Shown here in pieces: positions 17,730-26,478 of a stretch of 64,000 bases of DNA (positions are counted from its first letter, which is position 1; each line of letters opens with the position of its first letter). The DNA is from Mesorhizobium sp. (GTDB taxonomy: Bacteria; Pseudomonadota; Alphaproteobacteria; Rhizobiales; Rhizobiaceae), in assembly GCF_023954305.1 (NCBI RefSeq), contig NZ_JAMLIG010000001.1, positions 1,860,001 through 1,924,000 on the forward strand. The letters run 5' to 3'. The notes under the pieces are model-generated. The model saw only the letters and a program-made list of their open reading frames with translations, had not been told where the DNA came from and ran no database searches. Made by a program: the position numbers and the translations under genes.

Positions 17730-18467
17730 TCAGAGTCCCGCGAAGCCCGCGCGCGCCAGCCAGTAGTCCCAGGCGCGGCCGAGCGCCATCTCGCCCAGCA
17801 TCATCGCCTGCGCCTTGTCGATCTCGCCGTCGCTGAGGTGCTTCACTTCGCCCAGCGGGCGCGTGGCGAGGATCAGCTCGGCGTTGTCGCGAAGGCCGAT
17901 CGAGATGCGGATGACTGCCCTGACGTTGGCGGCGGCGCAGACGCAACCGTGGCCGCGCAGCAGTGCCACGCTGTTTCGGCCCAGCGCGCGCGACAGCGAG
18001 TGACCCATCTCCATCGAGTCGACCAGCATATTGGTGTCGCCAAACTCGGTCTGGCTGTCCCAATAGCCGAACTCCTTTCCGATCACCGCCGACATGTGGA
18101 ACATCGGGCGCAACGAGATGTCGACCATCGTGAAGGGTATGACCGACCGCGCGTGGTGATGGGTCACCGCGTTCACGTCCGGGCGGTCCTTGTAGATTGC
18201 ACCGTGGATGTGCCGCTCGGCGTAGGGGCGGCGTGGGTCGTCGCCCACCAGCTCCCCGTTCAGAGTGTATTCGAGGATATCGCCACGCGTAACGTTGGCC
18301 GGACTGCGCGAGCGGGAGATGAAATAGCGCTCGGGATTGAGCGGATGGCGCATGCTGACATGGCCGAAATCGTCGATGACGTCCTCGCGCGCCAGGATGC
18401 GATTGGCGAGCACGAGCTCGGTCAATGCGTGCTCAATGATCTCCTTCTCATGCGCGGTAACCGGCAC
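17730..18467 (-). CDS. Class II aldolase/adducin family protein
   Basis: 245 residues. Zinc ligands are visible in 'AVTHHHARSV' and later 'LLRGHGCVCAA', with the catalytic Glu in 'AERHIHG'. Relatives include fuculose-phosphate aldolase and decarboxylases of aromatic or keto acids. The start is a GTG with GGAGGAG 5 nt upstream; the ATG 129 bases upstream would run through the promoter of the divergent LysR gene. First gene of the leftward unit that continues into SDR, DLH and the NTF2-like protein. Regulation by the divergent LysR protein is likely. Confidence 0.87.
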   Translation of the reverse strand: MPVTAHEKEIIEHALTELVLANRILAREDVIDDFGHVSMRHPLNPERYFISRSRSPANVTRGDILEYTLNGELVGDDPRRPYAERHIHGAIYKDRPDVNAVTHHHARSVIPFTMVDISLRPMFHMSAVIGKEFGYWDSQTEFGDTNMLVDSMEMGHSLSRALGRNSVALLRGHGCVCAAANVRAVIRISIGLRDNAELILATRPLGEVKHLSDGEIDKAQAMMLGEMALGRAWDYWLARAGFAGL

Positions 18468-18563
18468 AGCATCTCCTCCCTGTTGCAGGGCAGACACTAG
18501 GTTGCCTCGGTATAGATACTCTAATATATGTTTCGGCGGTTGATATAGCTTAGAAGGTATGAG
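18468..18563. promoter_or_regulatory. Divergent aldolase/LysR control region
   Basis: This 96-bp interval between two divergent starts is distinctly AT-rich near 18517-18560, with 'TATAGATACTCTAATATA' (TATA at both ends) as a possible LysR-type binding site. LysR regulators usually bind such intervals and control both genes. The exact box is not certain from sequence alone. Confidence 0.35.
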
Positions 18564-19577
18564 ATGCGCTCCCTGGTCTCGCAGCTGTCGATTCACAAGC
18601 TCGAGGTGCTGTGCACTGTCGTGGAGTCGAACAGCTTCTCACGCGCGGCGCAGAAGCTGAACATCACCCAGCCCGTCGTGTCGGCCCACATCAAGGCATT
18701 GACCGAGAAGTTCGAAGTTCCGCTGATCGCTAAGAATGGTCGCCGTATCGCACTCACCGAGGACGGCGAGCGGGTCTACCGTTGGGCTCGCGAACTGGTC
18801 AGCCGGACCCGCGAGATCGAGCGCGAGATGTCGGACAGCCAGCGCGGCGTCGTCGGCCGCGCCTCGGTCGGGGCGTCAATGACGATAGCCTCCTATGTCT
18901 TGCCTGCGCTGGTCGCCGAGTTCCGCCGCATAAGTCCGCTGGGGGAAATCTCGGTGCAAGCTTACAACCCCATGGCCGCGACCGACGCGATCCACAGCGG
19001 CGAGTGCGATTTCACCTTCACCATCATGGACCCGCGCGTTGAGATGGAGGGGCTACATGTCGAAGCGATAGCCGACGACCATCTGATCCTCATCACCTCG
19101 GAGCGCGTGCCGCCGGGCGGCGAGGTGTTAACGCCGCAGATGATCGCCGGTCTACCATTCGTCAGCGCCCAGGCCGGCATGCCACGACGCGAGATCGAAG
19201 ATCACCTGCTCGAACGCTATGGCATCCGCCGCCGCCATATTGTGCTCGAGTTCGGCCACGCTGAGTCCCTGAAACAGGCTGTACGCGCCGGCGCGGGCTA
19301 TTCCTTCGTTTTCCGCTCCTCGGTGCAGGATGAGCTTAAGACCGGCGTGCTGCGCGAGGTCGAGACGCCGGGCATGAGCCTGAAGGTCCCCCTGTTCCTG
19401 GTGCGCCGTCCAACCAAGAAGCTGTCTAGCTTCCAACAGCGCCTGCTCGACTTCCTCGTCGACGAGATAACCGCTCAGCTGGAAGGCCGCCCGACCGGCG
19501 AACCGTCGGGGCAACGCGCTACACCGGCTCCTGCGGGCGCGCGGAAGACAGCTTCGCGGTCGCTGCGGGCTCGATGA
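18564..19577 (+). CDS. LysR family transcriptional regulator
   Basis: 337 residues, somewhat longer than the usual 300 because of a basic, Pro/Ala-rich tail after residue 305. The winged HTH sits at about 8-66 ('SFSRAAQKLNITQPVVSAHIKAL'), and the remainder is the periplasmic-binding-like effector domain. Transcribed away from the aldolase operon, as is usual for a regulator of its neighbour. The effector is unknown. Confidence 0.92.
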   Translation: MRSLVSQLSIHKLEVLCTVVESNSFSRAAQKLNITQPVVSAHIKALTEKFEVPLIAKNGRRIALTEDGERVYRWARELVSRTREIEREMSDSQRGVVGRASVGASMTIASYVLPALVAEFRRISPLGEISVQAYNPMAATDAIHSGECDFTFTIMDPRVEMEGLHVEAIADDHLILITSERVPPGGEVLTPQMIAGLPFVSAQAGMPRREIEDHLLERYGIRRRHIVLEFGHAESLKQAVRAGAGYSFVFRSSVQDELKTGVLREVETPGMSLKVPLFLVRRPTKKLSSFQQRLLDFLVDEITAQLEGRPTGEPSGQRATPAPAGARKTASRSLRAR

Positions 19578-20193
19578 GGCTTCCCAGGAATTCCGCCTGA
19601 GATAATGCCCTCGCGCGGATTTTTACCACGAGAACTGCAGCGGACTGCCTCGTCTCGATGTCCGTCATTGGACAGTGGCGGTGGATTGCCGGCGTTCTGC
19701 CGGTGCGCCGCTGCCCGCCGAGCCGGGCCAGTTGCGCAGCTTTGTGGATGTTTCTAGTCTTCTTTGAACGCATATCGCCGCGGCGGCGGCGAGTTGTAGA
19801 ATGCTGCCCGGCGGGACTCAAGTATGGCGTGACGTCGCCTCGATTACCGCCCCCTTTCCTAAAGTCGAACTTCAGTGCGCGATTCTTCATGTCCGGCGGC
19901 GCGCTTCACTCTAATCTGTATGGTCTATACGATTTTTTTGGGGGTGCGTCGGACTATATAAGCAGTCTGTAGCTATTTTTGCTTATTCGGACGAATCTGG
20001 CAGGCTCCAATGCTTGCGCTGAAGCCCGCGCGGCTCGCACTATGAAATAATTCACGTTTCGCCGACTATTTATTTTTTTGCGCATGCGCCCAAACGAAAG
20101 TTTTCGCCGCGCTTTTACCATCTTTTTCCCTTGCGTAAGCATATGGCGGGGGTATTCTCCCGACCGTAACAAAGTCCAACCCTGGAGGACGAA
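19578..20193. other. Long intergenic region, partly AT-rich
   Basis: 616 bases between LysR and the serine protease gene. The first half is ordinary GC-rich sequence with only short unconvincing frames. The second half (about 19880-20130) is AT-rich for this genome with runs of T. An inverted repeat ATAAGCA/TGCTTAT lies at 19958-19986. No RNA gene or transposon end was recognised. It probably contains the protease promoter and perhaps a decayed gene. Confidence 0.55.
20131..20158 (+). promoter_or_regulatory. Possible promoter of the serine protease gene
   Basis: TTGCGT (20131-20136) and TATTCT (20153-20158) are separated by 16 bases, about 35 bases before the protease ATG, which itself has a CTGGAGG site. 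This is a plausible sigma-70-type promoter but the match is weak. Confidence 0.3.
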
Positions 20194-21405
20194 ATGTCTA
20201 GCTTGATGAGAGCAGCCAAGCTCACATCGATCGCGCTCGGCTTCGCGCTGGCGCTTGTGGAGACGGGCAGCGCCCAGATCGGCAACGGCGCCCAAGGCGT
20301 CACCGGCGGGCCGTCCGGGCCATCTTCCGCATCAGGACCGGTGGGGCCTGGGCTCAGCCGCCTGCCGACGACGACGCCCAGCGTCGTACCCTATCTCTCG
20401 TCCGGCGGCACGCCGGCTGCCGGCGACAAGGCCGGCGCGTCGACCGACACCGGCGTCGGCAGCGACGCCTATGGCCTCAGCGCGTCGTTCAAGTGGCCCT
20501 ACACGATCGCCCGCGTGGCGGTGACGGGCGCGCCGTTCAACACCACGAACGGAGCGTTGGTACCGGTCGCCAGCCGTCCGTATCGCTTCTCCGGCAAGCT
20601 GTGGATGCGCTTCGGTTCGAGCTGGTACGTCTGCACCGCTTCGCTGATCAAGAAGGGCGTGCTGATCACGGCGGCCCACTGCGTGCACAACTACGGTCAG
20701 CAGGCGGCGGGCTGGGCCAACGAGGTCCGCTGGTATCCGGCGAACTATGCGGCCGCCGGCGGACCGTGGGGCTACTACCAGGGCGTGACCTGGCGCATCG
20801 CGACCGTCTACTACAACGGCACCGACACCTGCCAGTCCGGCGCGATCGGCGTCGTCTGCAACAACGACATCGCCACCGTGACCCTCGCACCGAAGGGCGG
20901 CGTCTATGCCGGCAACGCACTGGGCGGCTGGTACGGCTATGGGTGGAACGGCTACAGCTACATCACCACGCCGGTATTCGGCAACGCCCACGTGGCCCAG
21001 ATCACCCAGATCGGCTATCCGGTTGCGATCGACAACGGCTACCAGATGCTGCGCGGCGATTCCTACGGCAAGTACATCGCGCTAACGGGTGCCAACGGCA
21101 AACTGCTGAAGAACACGCAGCTCGGTTCCGCGATGACCGGCGGCTCGTCGGGCGGTCCGTGGCTGGTCAACTTCGGCACGTCGCCCGTCGTCACCGGCAG
21201 CGCCAGCCTTGGCAATGCCGCCTCCCGCAACATCGTCGTCGGCACGACCAGCTGGGGCTACACCTCGGTCGGCATCAACGTGCAGGGCGCTTCCTGGTTC
21301 GGCCAGAACGCCGAGTTCCCGGGCGCCAACTACAATGGCCGTGGAGCCGGGAATATCGGCTTCCTGGTCAACTACACGTGCACCAATGCTCCGGCCTATT
21401 GCTGA
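20194..21405 (+). CDS. Exported chymotrypsin-fold serine protease with Gly/Pro-rich N-terminus
   Basis: 403 residues. A Sec signal peptide (cleavage near Ala27) is followed by a low-complexity Gly/Pro/Ser/Thr stretch (about 31-95) with collagen-like 'GPSGPSSASGPVGPG'. The protease domain has His162 in 'TAAHCV', Asp225 in 'NNDIATVTL' and Ser319 in 'GGSSGGPW', so the catalytic triad is complete. The residue six before the Ser is Ala, so trypsin-like specificity is not expected. Cys147/163 and Cys213/222 could form disulfides, fitting an extracytoplasmic location. Stands alone, with its own terminator. The substrate is unknown. Confidence 0.85.
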   Translation: MSSLMRAAKLTSIALGFALALVETGSAQIGNGAQGVTGGPSGPSSASGPVGPGLSRLPTTTPSVVPYLSSGGTPAAGDKAGASTDTGVGSDAYGLSASFKWPYTIARVAVTGAPFNTTNGALVPVASRPYRFSGKLWMRFGSSWYVCTASLIKKGVLITAAHCVHNYGQQAAGWANEVRWYPANYAAAGGPWGYYQGVTWRIATVYYNGTDTCQSGAIGVVCNNDIATVTLAPKGGVYAGNALGGWYGYGWNGYSYITTPVFGNAHVAQITQIGYPVAIDNGYQMLRGDSYGKYIALTGANGKLLKNTQLGSAMTGGSSGGPWLVNFGTSPVVTGSASLGNAASRNIVVGTTSWGYTSVGINVQGASWFGQNAEFPGANYNGRGAGNIGFLVNYTCTNAPAYC

Positions 21406-21428
21406 TCTGATTTCCAGCTAGAGAAGAG

Positions 21429-21460
21429 CGGCCCCCGGTTCGTCCGGGGGCCGTTGTCGT
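21429..21460 (+). terminator. Rho-independent terminator after the serine protease
   Basis: A perfect 10-bp stem, CGGCCCCCGG (21429-21438) and CCGGGGGCCG (21444-21453), with a TTCGT loop and a T-rich tail, 24 bases after the protease stop. Confidence 0.85.
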
Positions 21461-21599
21461 TTCCGCACTGCCGAAACGTCAGCGCCTCCCATGCCTCTCC
21501 GTGTCGCGAAAAAGACAGGTTGGCATGAGCACGGGAGTATGGTTCACCTCGCAGCTGTTCACGTGAGGCGCCCGCCTCGCCCTGGAGGCGGACCGGATC

Positions 21600-22838
21600 A
21601 TGACCGACCGAATTCTCATTGCTGGCAGCGGCCAGGCCGGCTTCCAGTGCGCGGCGAGCCTGCGCCAGGACGGGTTCGGCGGCGAGATCGTCATCATCGG
21701 CGAAGAGCGAGGACTGCCCTACCAGCGGCCTCCTCTGTCGAAGACCTATCTCAAGGAGGCGAATGCCGACCGGCTGCTGTTCCGCAATGCCGATTTCTTC
21801 GAGAAGAACCGAGTCGACCTCGAGGACGGGCGCACCGTCACCTCCATCGACCGTGCCGCACGCACCGTGACGGTGTCGGACGGCCGCGTCATCGGCTACG
21901 GCCACCTGGTGCTGGCCACCGGAACCCGCAACCGCCAACTTCCCCTGCCGGGCATCGACCTCGGCAACGTGCTGGGATTGCGTACACTCGCGGACGCCGA
22001 GATTCTGCGCGAAAAGCTAGCCTCGGCGTCGCGCCTGGTGGTGATCGGCGGCGGCTTCATCGGCCTCGAAGTGGCGGCGACGGCACGCGCAGCCGGCCTC
22101 CACGTGACCGTTCTCGAGGCAACGGCGCGGCTGATGTCGCGCGTCGTGTCGCCGCCGATCTCGGACTATTTCCTGGCCTTCCACACCGCGATCGGCGTCG
22201 ATGTTCGGCTGGATTCGCTCGCCCGCGCCATCCTCGACGACGGCGCCGGCAAAGCCGGCGGCGTGGAGCTCGGCAATGGCGAGCGGGTGCCGGCCGACCT
22301 CGTGCTCGTCTCCGCCGGCGTCGTGCCCAATGCCGAGCTCGCGGAAGCCGCCGGTCTCTATATCCATGACGGCGTTCGCGTCGACGATCTGCTCGCCACG
22401 GAGGATCCCGCCATCTCCGCGATCGGCGACTGCGCCTCCTTCCCCTTCGGCCAGGATGGCCTGCAGACCCGCCTCGAATCGGTTCAAAACGCGGTCGACC
22501 AGGCAAAATGCCTGTCGCGGAGGCTGGTCGGGCATCCCGAGCGCTATGACAAGCTGCCCTGGTTCTGGAGCGAGCAGGGGCCGCATAAGCTGCAGATCGC
22601 CGGATTGACCGCCGGCGCCGACCATCACGAGATCAGGGGCGGCCTCGACGAGGGCAAGCTCTCCGTCCAGTGCTATCGCCGCGGCGAGCTGATCGGCGTC
22701 GAAACCGTCGACGTGCCCGGCGACCACATGGCGGCGCGCAGGCTGCTCGCCCAGCCGTCGCCGGTGACGCTGGAAGCGGTGCGGGCATCCGGCTACGACC
22801 TGGCCGCCCTGATGAAGGCGAACGCCGCGCGAGGGTGA
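21600..22838 (+). CDS. FAD-dependent ferredoxin reductase-like oxidoreductase
   Basis: 412 residues, rhodocoxin/putidaredoxin-reductase type. FAD motif 'LIAGSGQAGFQCAASL', 'GLPYQRPPLSK', NAD(P) motif 'VVIGGGFIGLEVAA', and 'AIGDCASFP' for FAD contact. The C-terminal domain follows. It transfers electrons from NAD(P)H to a 2Fe-2S ferredoxin that serves an oxygenase or P450. No ferredoxin or P450 gene is adjacent, so its partner is elsewhere. GGAGG lies 8 nt before the ATG. It converges with the DUF3329 gene 3 bases away. Confidence 0.92.
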   Translation: MTDRILIAGSGQAGFQCAASLRQDGFGGEIVIIGEERGLPYQRPPLSKTYLKEANADRLLFRNADFFEKNRVDLEDGRTVTSIDRAARTVTVSDGRVIGYGHLVLATGTRNRQLPLPGIDLGNVLGLRTLADAEILREKLASASRLVVIGGGFIGLEVAATARAAGLHVTVLEATARLMSRVVSPPISDYFLAFHTAIGVDVRLDSLARAILDDGAGKAGGVELGNGERVPADLVLVSAGVVPNAELAEAAGLYIHDGVRVDDLLATEDPAISAIGDCASFPFGQDGLQTRLESVQNAVDQAKCLSRRLVGHPERYDKLPWFWSEQGPHKLQIAGLTAGADHHEIRGGLDEGKLSVQCYRRGELIGVETVDVPGDHMAARRLLAQPSPVTLEAVRASGYDLAALMKANAARG

Positions 22839-22841
22839 TGC

Positions 22842-23063
22842 TCAGGGCGTCTCGTCGTCCTTCCGGCTGAGTTGATGCCGGTCCGGATTGAAATCGATGA
22901 AGAAGCCATGGAACGACATCATGGCCAGCGCGCCGACGACGCAGGCCCACAGGATCGCGCCGTTCCACAGTTCGAACACGGTCCAGGCGGCCGTGAACCC
23001 GAACGTGGCGATGCGGATCCACAGCGGCCGGAAGAAGGGATGGTCGGTGTCGAGCAGCTTCAT
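22842..23063 (-). CDS. Small DUF3329-like membrane protein
   Basis: 73 residues with two hydrophobic segments (about 18-33 and 36-55). The 'DTDHPFFRPLWIRIA' start resembles DUF3329 small membrane proteins. Its ATG overlaps the stop of the upstream gene (ATGA), so it is the last gene of a four-gene leftward operon headed by the caspase-like protein. Function unknown. Confidence 0.7.
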   Translation of the reverse strand: MKLLDTDHPFFRPLWIRIATFGFTAAWTVFELWNGAILWACVVGALAMMSFHGFFIDFNPDRHQLSRKDDETP

Positions 23064-23692
23064 CGCGGCGCCATGACGTAAGCCTCGATGCCGACCGCGA
23101 GGTTCGCCGCGCCACTCTTTCGCTCGCGTTCGATATAGGTCGAGAAAAAGCGCCAGAACGAGCGGGCGTAATCGAGGAAGAACTCGTCGGCCACGGCGCG
23201 GTCGCAGAGCTTCGTGTTCACGCAGGACGCAAGCCGGCTGAGGAAATAGACGATCCTGTCGAACCGGTCCTGGAACTCGGAGAGCGGCATCGTCCCGCCT
23301 TCGTCGGTCATCGCCTTCGAGCCGATGCTCGCCATGATGATGTCCATCTGCTCCGGCGAGGTCTGCGACGTGACCAGACCGGCGGACTGCTTGTTCAGTT
23401 CGCCAAGCCGGCGCTTCAGCGCGGTCTGGGCTTCCTGGTATTCGGGCTTTTCCCACAGTTCAACCAGTGCCAGCGTGCGCTCGACGCGCTTGTCCTGGCG
23501 CGATTGCAGGAACTGCACCGCCGAGAACACGGCGCCGACGCAGAGCAGAACCCTGAGTGCGAACCCGCTCCAGGCAAACACGAATAGCCGCCAGTCGGTC
23601 GCCTTGAACGGGTTGGGCTCGTCCTTGGGCTCCTGCGTGTTCGGCAGAGGAATCCCGGTGCCGGTGTCCGGAAGCTTGGCCGGCTTCTTCAT
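23060..23692 (-). CDS. Hypothetical single-pass membrane protein
   Basis: 210 residues. One strong membrane segment (about 39-61, 'FAWSGFALRVLLCVGAVFSAV') follows a short Pro-rich N-terminus; the rest is a long helical, charged domain with Cys residues in 'LASCVNTKLCDRAVAD'. I do not recognise the family; it is loosely like the DUF4760 group of single-pass proteins with helical tails. The stop of the upstream gene and this ATG overlap (TGATG), and the stop here overlaps the next start, so three genes are translationally linked. Location is likely inner membrane. Confidence 0.72.
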   Translation of the reverse strand: MKKPAKLPDTGTGIPLPNTQEPKDEPNPFKATDWRLFVFAWSGFALRVLLCVGAVFSAVQFLQSRQDKRVERTLALVELWEKPEYQEAQTALKRRLGELNKQSAGLVTSQTSPEQMDIIMASIGSKAMTDEGGTMPLSEFQDRFDRIVYFLSRLASCVNTKLCDRAVADEFFLDYARSFWRFFSTYIERERKSGAANLAVGIEAYVMAPR

Positions 23693-24060
23693 CAGCACGT
23701 GCCCAGGTCGATGCGCGCCGACGGATCGAGATCGATCTCGTCGGACTGCAACTTGTCCCTGAGGCACTCGACCTGACCGCGCGACAGCAGGAACTTGGTA
23801 TCCGGCTCTTCGATCGCCGCTTTCGGCTCGGGCAGAGCCAGGACGATGCTGCGGCTCTTCTCGCAGCGGCTGAGGTCGACCGCGACCGTGTCGCCGGCCA
23901 CCGTTTCCGGGTCGCCATACTTCTCAAGGAAGCAGGTGGCGAGATCCGCGTTCATAACAATTGAATTGGCGCAGATCACGCACTCCGCGGCCTGGAGAGA
24001 CGAGGCAGACGCCAACGTCAGCGCCGCGATTGAATATCCGAGAGTCCTGAAAGCGGTCAT
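23692..24060 (-). CDS. Hypothetical exported six-cysteine protein
   Basis: 122 residues. A signal peptide spans about residues 1-25 ('LTLASASSLQAAECVIC'), with cleavage probably before Glu26. The mature protein holds six Cys (27, 30, 43, 66, 99, 122) including a CxxC, enough for three disulfides, and is otherwise acidic. I recognise no family. 79 bases after the caspase-like gene and overlapping the next start by one base, so it is likely secreted together with or exposed to the caspase. Start chosen at the ATG that gives a signal peptide; the upstream extension to 24255 is a shadow. Confidence 0.7.
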   Translation of the reverse strand: MTAFRTLGYSIAALTLASASSLQAAECVICANSIVMNADLATCFLEKYGDPETVAGDTVAVDLSRCEKSRSIVLALPEPKAAIEEPDTKFLLSRGQVECLRDKLQSDEIDLDPSARIDLGTC

Positions 24061-24139
24061 GTCGGGTCGTCCTAATCGTCCCGCGGCGCGGTCGTACTGC
24101 ATGATTTCATAAGCGCGGTTTCCCGCAAGAGGAAGCCGG

Positions 24140-26311
24140 CTATTTCGTGGCCGGACTGGTCTCCATCGGAAAGACCAGCACCGCGCCCTTCGAGCCGCGC
24201 TTGTCCTGGAAGCGCTTGACGTCGCGGGTCGCCGGCGCCTTGGCGATGTCGTCAAGCAGGCCGGCGAAACCTTCGGGCGCCGCAGCCGAGCGCGTCGCCT
24301 GCCTGACCCCCTTCTGTGCCAGATAGCCGAGATCGAGCGTCGGCGACTGCTGCTCCGCTTCGGTCAACACCGCGATCAGCCGCTCGTTGCCGAAGCTTCC
24401 CTCCGACACGGTGAACAGGCCCGTCTCCTCCAGTTGGTCGCGCTCGTGCAGGCGGATCGGTGCCTCGGCCGAGCTGATCGTGTAGTCGCTGCCGACATAG
24501 AGCACGTTGAGGTCGACGGGCCGGCGCGAATCGTTCTTCGCCGAGACGAAGATGGAATCGCCGGGGTGGAGGATCGGCACGTTGCCCGCCTCGATCGGCA
24601 TCAATTCGTCCTCGTCCGCCCTCTGGATGGAAAAGGTGACGCTGACGTCGCCCCTGCGAAAATCGGATGCACCGGCGAGCCGCGACAGATTCATCGCCCG
24701 AGAGATCACGACCAGGTCGTCCGACAGCTTGGCGCCGAGTTTTTCCGCGTCGGACGTGAACATCGACGGCGGCCGGCGGCCCTTTTCCAGGCTGATCTCG
24801 CCCGAGGGCGGCAGCAGCCACAGCGCCGGCTCCTTCGAGGCATCTCCCGCTGCGCCGGCAACGTCGCTTTCGCGCATGACGGCCAAACGGATGTCGGCCG
24901 CCTCCCCGGGTTCGACCACACGCAGCTTGAGTGGCGTCTTGTTGTCTCCCGCGATCGCCTCCAACGCCGCGTTAGCCCGCGTAACGTCCTCGTCAAGACC
25001 TTCGGCGGGCGGTGCCTTGGCAACCACCAGTTCGAAATTGATTGCCATCTCGGCGATACGCGCAAAGGCGCCGTCGGGAATTTCCTCCATGCGCAAGGCG
25101 GATCGGCCGGAAAACGCCACCGGCAGTGCCTGGCTGGCCAGGTTCGTCGCCGAGCGCACCTCGAGATAACCTATCGCATCGTCGATGGGATCGAGCGGCG
25201 ACCTCAGTACGGCGAGCTTGGTACCCGGCTCGACGCGATGCAGCGCGCCGGCGGGCAGCGCCACGACGCCATCCTTCAGCGCCACCTTCCACTGCAGCAC
25301 GGCGTCGCCGGGCTCCATCCCGAACACCGGCGCGTCGAGGTCGCCCTCGAACAGCGGCGTCGGTTTGGTCCGGTTGAGTCCGGAATAATGCTGCAGGATC
25401 CCCTGGCTGAGCTGGCGGTAGGTGACATGCGGGTTCTCCGCCAGCTTCGACATCAGCGTATAGGTGAACAGACCGAAGACCTTGCCGGCGGGGTCCGTCG
25501 CCGGCTGCGGGAATTCGGGCGTGGTCTCGACGGTCTGGGCCGCAAAGAACGCGACCATGCCGCCACGTTCCGCCGCGGAAGCAGAGCCTTCGTCATCCGA
25601 CGACAGACCGAGCGCGTTTTCGCGCTCCGGCTCGCCGCCTGCGCTGCGCGTCGTCTCGCCGCCTGCCGCCGCCATCATCTCGGGGGTCATGCCGAGCGAG
25701 GCCGGCGAGATCTTGCGCTCCTTCTCCTCGACACCCAAACCCACCGCGCGCGTCGCGGTGCCCGAATGGCAGGCGTCGAAAACCACCCAGACGAACGCAC
25801 CCTTGTCCCGGATAGCGTCAAGTGCGGCGCCGATCTCGTCGTCCATGATCGCGTTGGGAATGGTCTTCGTCGCCGGATCCATCTTGCCGACGTCGGCGGC
25901 GAGGAAGATCTCGTCCTTGCCGTCGATCTCCGTCGACGGATCGGCCGCCGGCTGCTGCGAGCCGTGGCCGGAGAACTGGATGTATACGAAATCGCCATCC
26001 TCGGCCTTTGCCGCAAGGTCGGAAAGCGCCGCCACGATCGCGTTGCGCGTCGGCGCCTGCGCTCCCTCCGTGCCGCTCGCCAGCACCGTCACGTCGCCTG
26101 CAGCGAAGGGAGCTGTGGGGTTTGCGATGAGAAAGTCCCGAACCAGGCCGGCATCGTTCTTCGGCCCTTCCAGCCAGTCACCTTTCGGCAGGTTCGGATA
26201 CTCCGACACGCCGACGATCAGCGCCCGGTTGGTGCGCGCCTCGGCCGCCCCGGCGCACAATGCACCCAGCGCCACGGCGGCAAGCAGGGTGCCCGCGCGT
26301 TTCAGACCCAT
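24140..26311 (-). CDS. Exported metacaspase-like protein (peptidase C14 fold)
   Basis: 723 residues. A signal peptide (about 1-25, cleavage near AEA) is followed by a caspase-fold domain: 'RALIVGVSEYPNLP', His116 in 'IQFSGHGSQ' and Cys181 in 'VFDACHSGTATR', with the expected acidic loop 'DGKDEIFLAADVG'. The dyad is intact, so an active cysteine peptidase, probably Arg/Lys-specific, is likely. Residues about 350-720 are a beta-rich region, with a DUF4384-like C-terminus ('VDLNVLYVGSDYTI'). Such orthocaspases are frequent in bacteria but their biology is poorly known. It heads the operon with the three small membrane or exported proteins downstream. Confidence 0.88.
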   Translation of the reverse strand: MGLKRAGTLLAAVALGALCAGAAEARTNRALIVGVSEYPNLPKGDWLEGPKNDAGLVRDFLIANPTAPFAAGDVTVLASGTEGAQAPTRNAIVAALSDLAAKAEDGDFVYIQFSGHGSQQPAADPSTEIDGKDEIFLAADVGKMDPATKTIPNAIMDDEIGAALDAIRDKGAFVWVVFDACHSGTATRAVGLGVEEKERKISPASLGMTPEMMAAAGGETTRSAGGEPERENALGLSSDDEGSASAAERGGMVAFFAAQTVETTPEFPQPATDPAGKVFGLFTYTLMSKLAENPHVTYRQLSQGILQHYSGLNRTKPTPLFEGDLDAPVFGMEPGDAVLQWKVALKDGVVALPAGALHRVEPGTKLAVLRSPLDPIDDAIGYLEVRSATNLASQALPVAFSGRSALRMEEIPDGAFARIAEMAINFELVVAKAPPAEGLDEDVTRANAALEAIAGDNKTPLKLRVVEPGEAADIRLAVMRESDVAGAAGDASKEPALWLLPPSGEISLEKGRRPPSMFTSDAEKLGAKLSDDLVVISRAMNLSRLAGASDFRRGDVSVTFSIQRADEDELMPIEAGNVPILHPGDSIFVSAKNDSRRPVDLNVLYVGSDYTISSAEAPIRLHERDQLEETGLFTVSEGSFGNERLIAVLTEAEQQSPTLDLGYLAQKGVRQATRSAAAPEGFAGLLDDIAKAPATRDVKRFQDKRGSKGAVLVFPMETSPATK

Positions 26312-26478
26312 GTTTCTCTCCCAAGCCCGTGCGGCACAGCGGCCGCGACGGAAGGTTCATGGCAGATTGAGGCCGATTTTTGAACCGCCGCTGAACGCAG
26401 CGGGCGACGGAAACGCTTGACCCATCCCCCGCGGCGGGGGCAAACGTCTCCCAAGATGACCAATGCAAGGCGGAGCCC

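Noticed and set aside
24434..26383. A 649-codon + strand frame opposite the metacaspase gene
   Set aside because: Arg/His-rich translation with no domain; the opposite strand has complete caspase motifs and a signal peptide.
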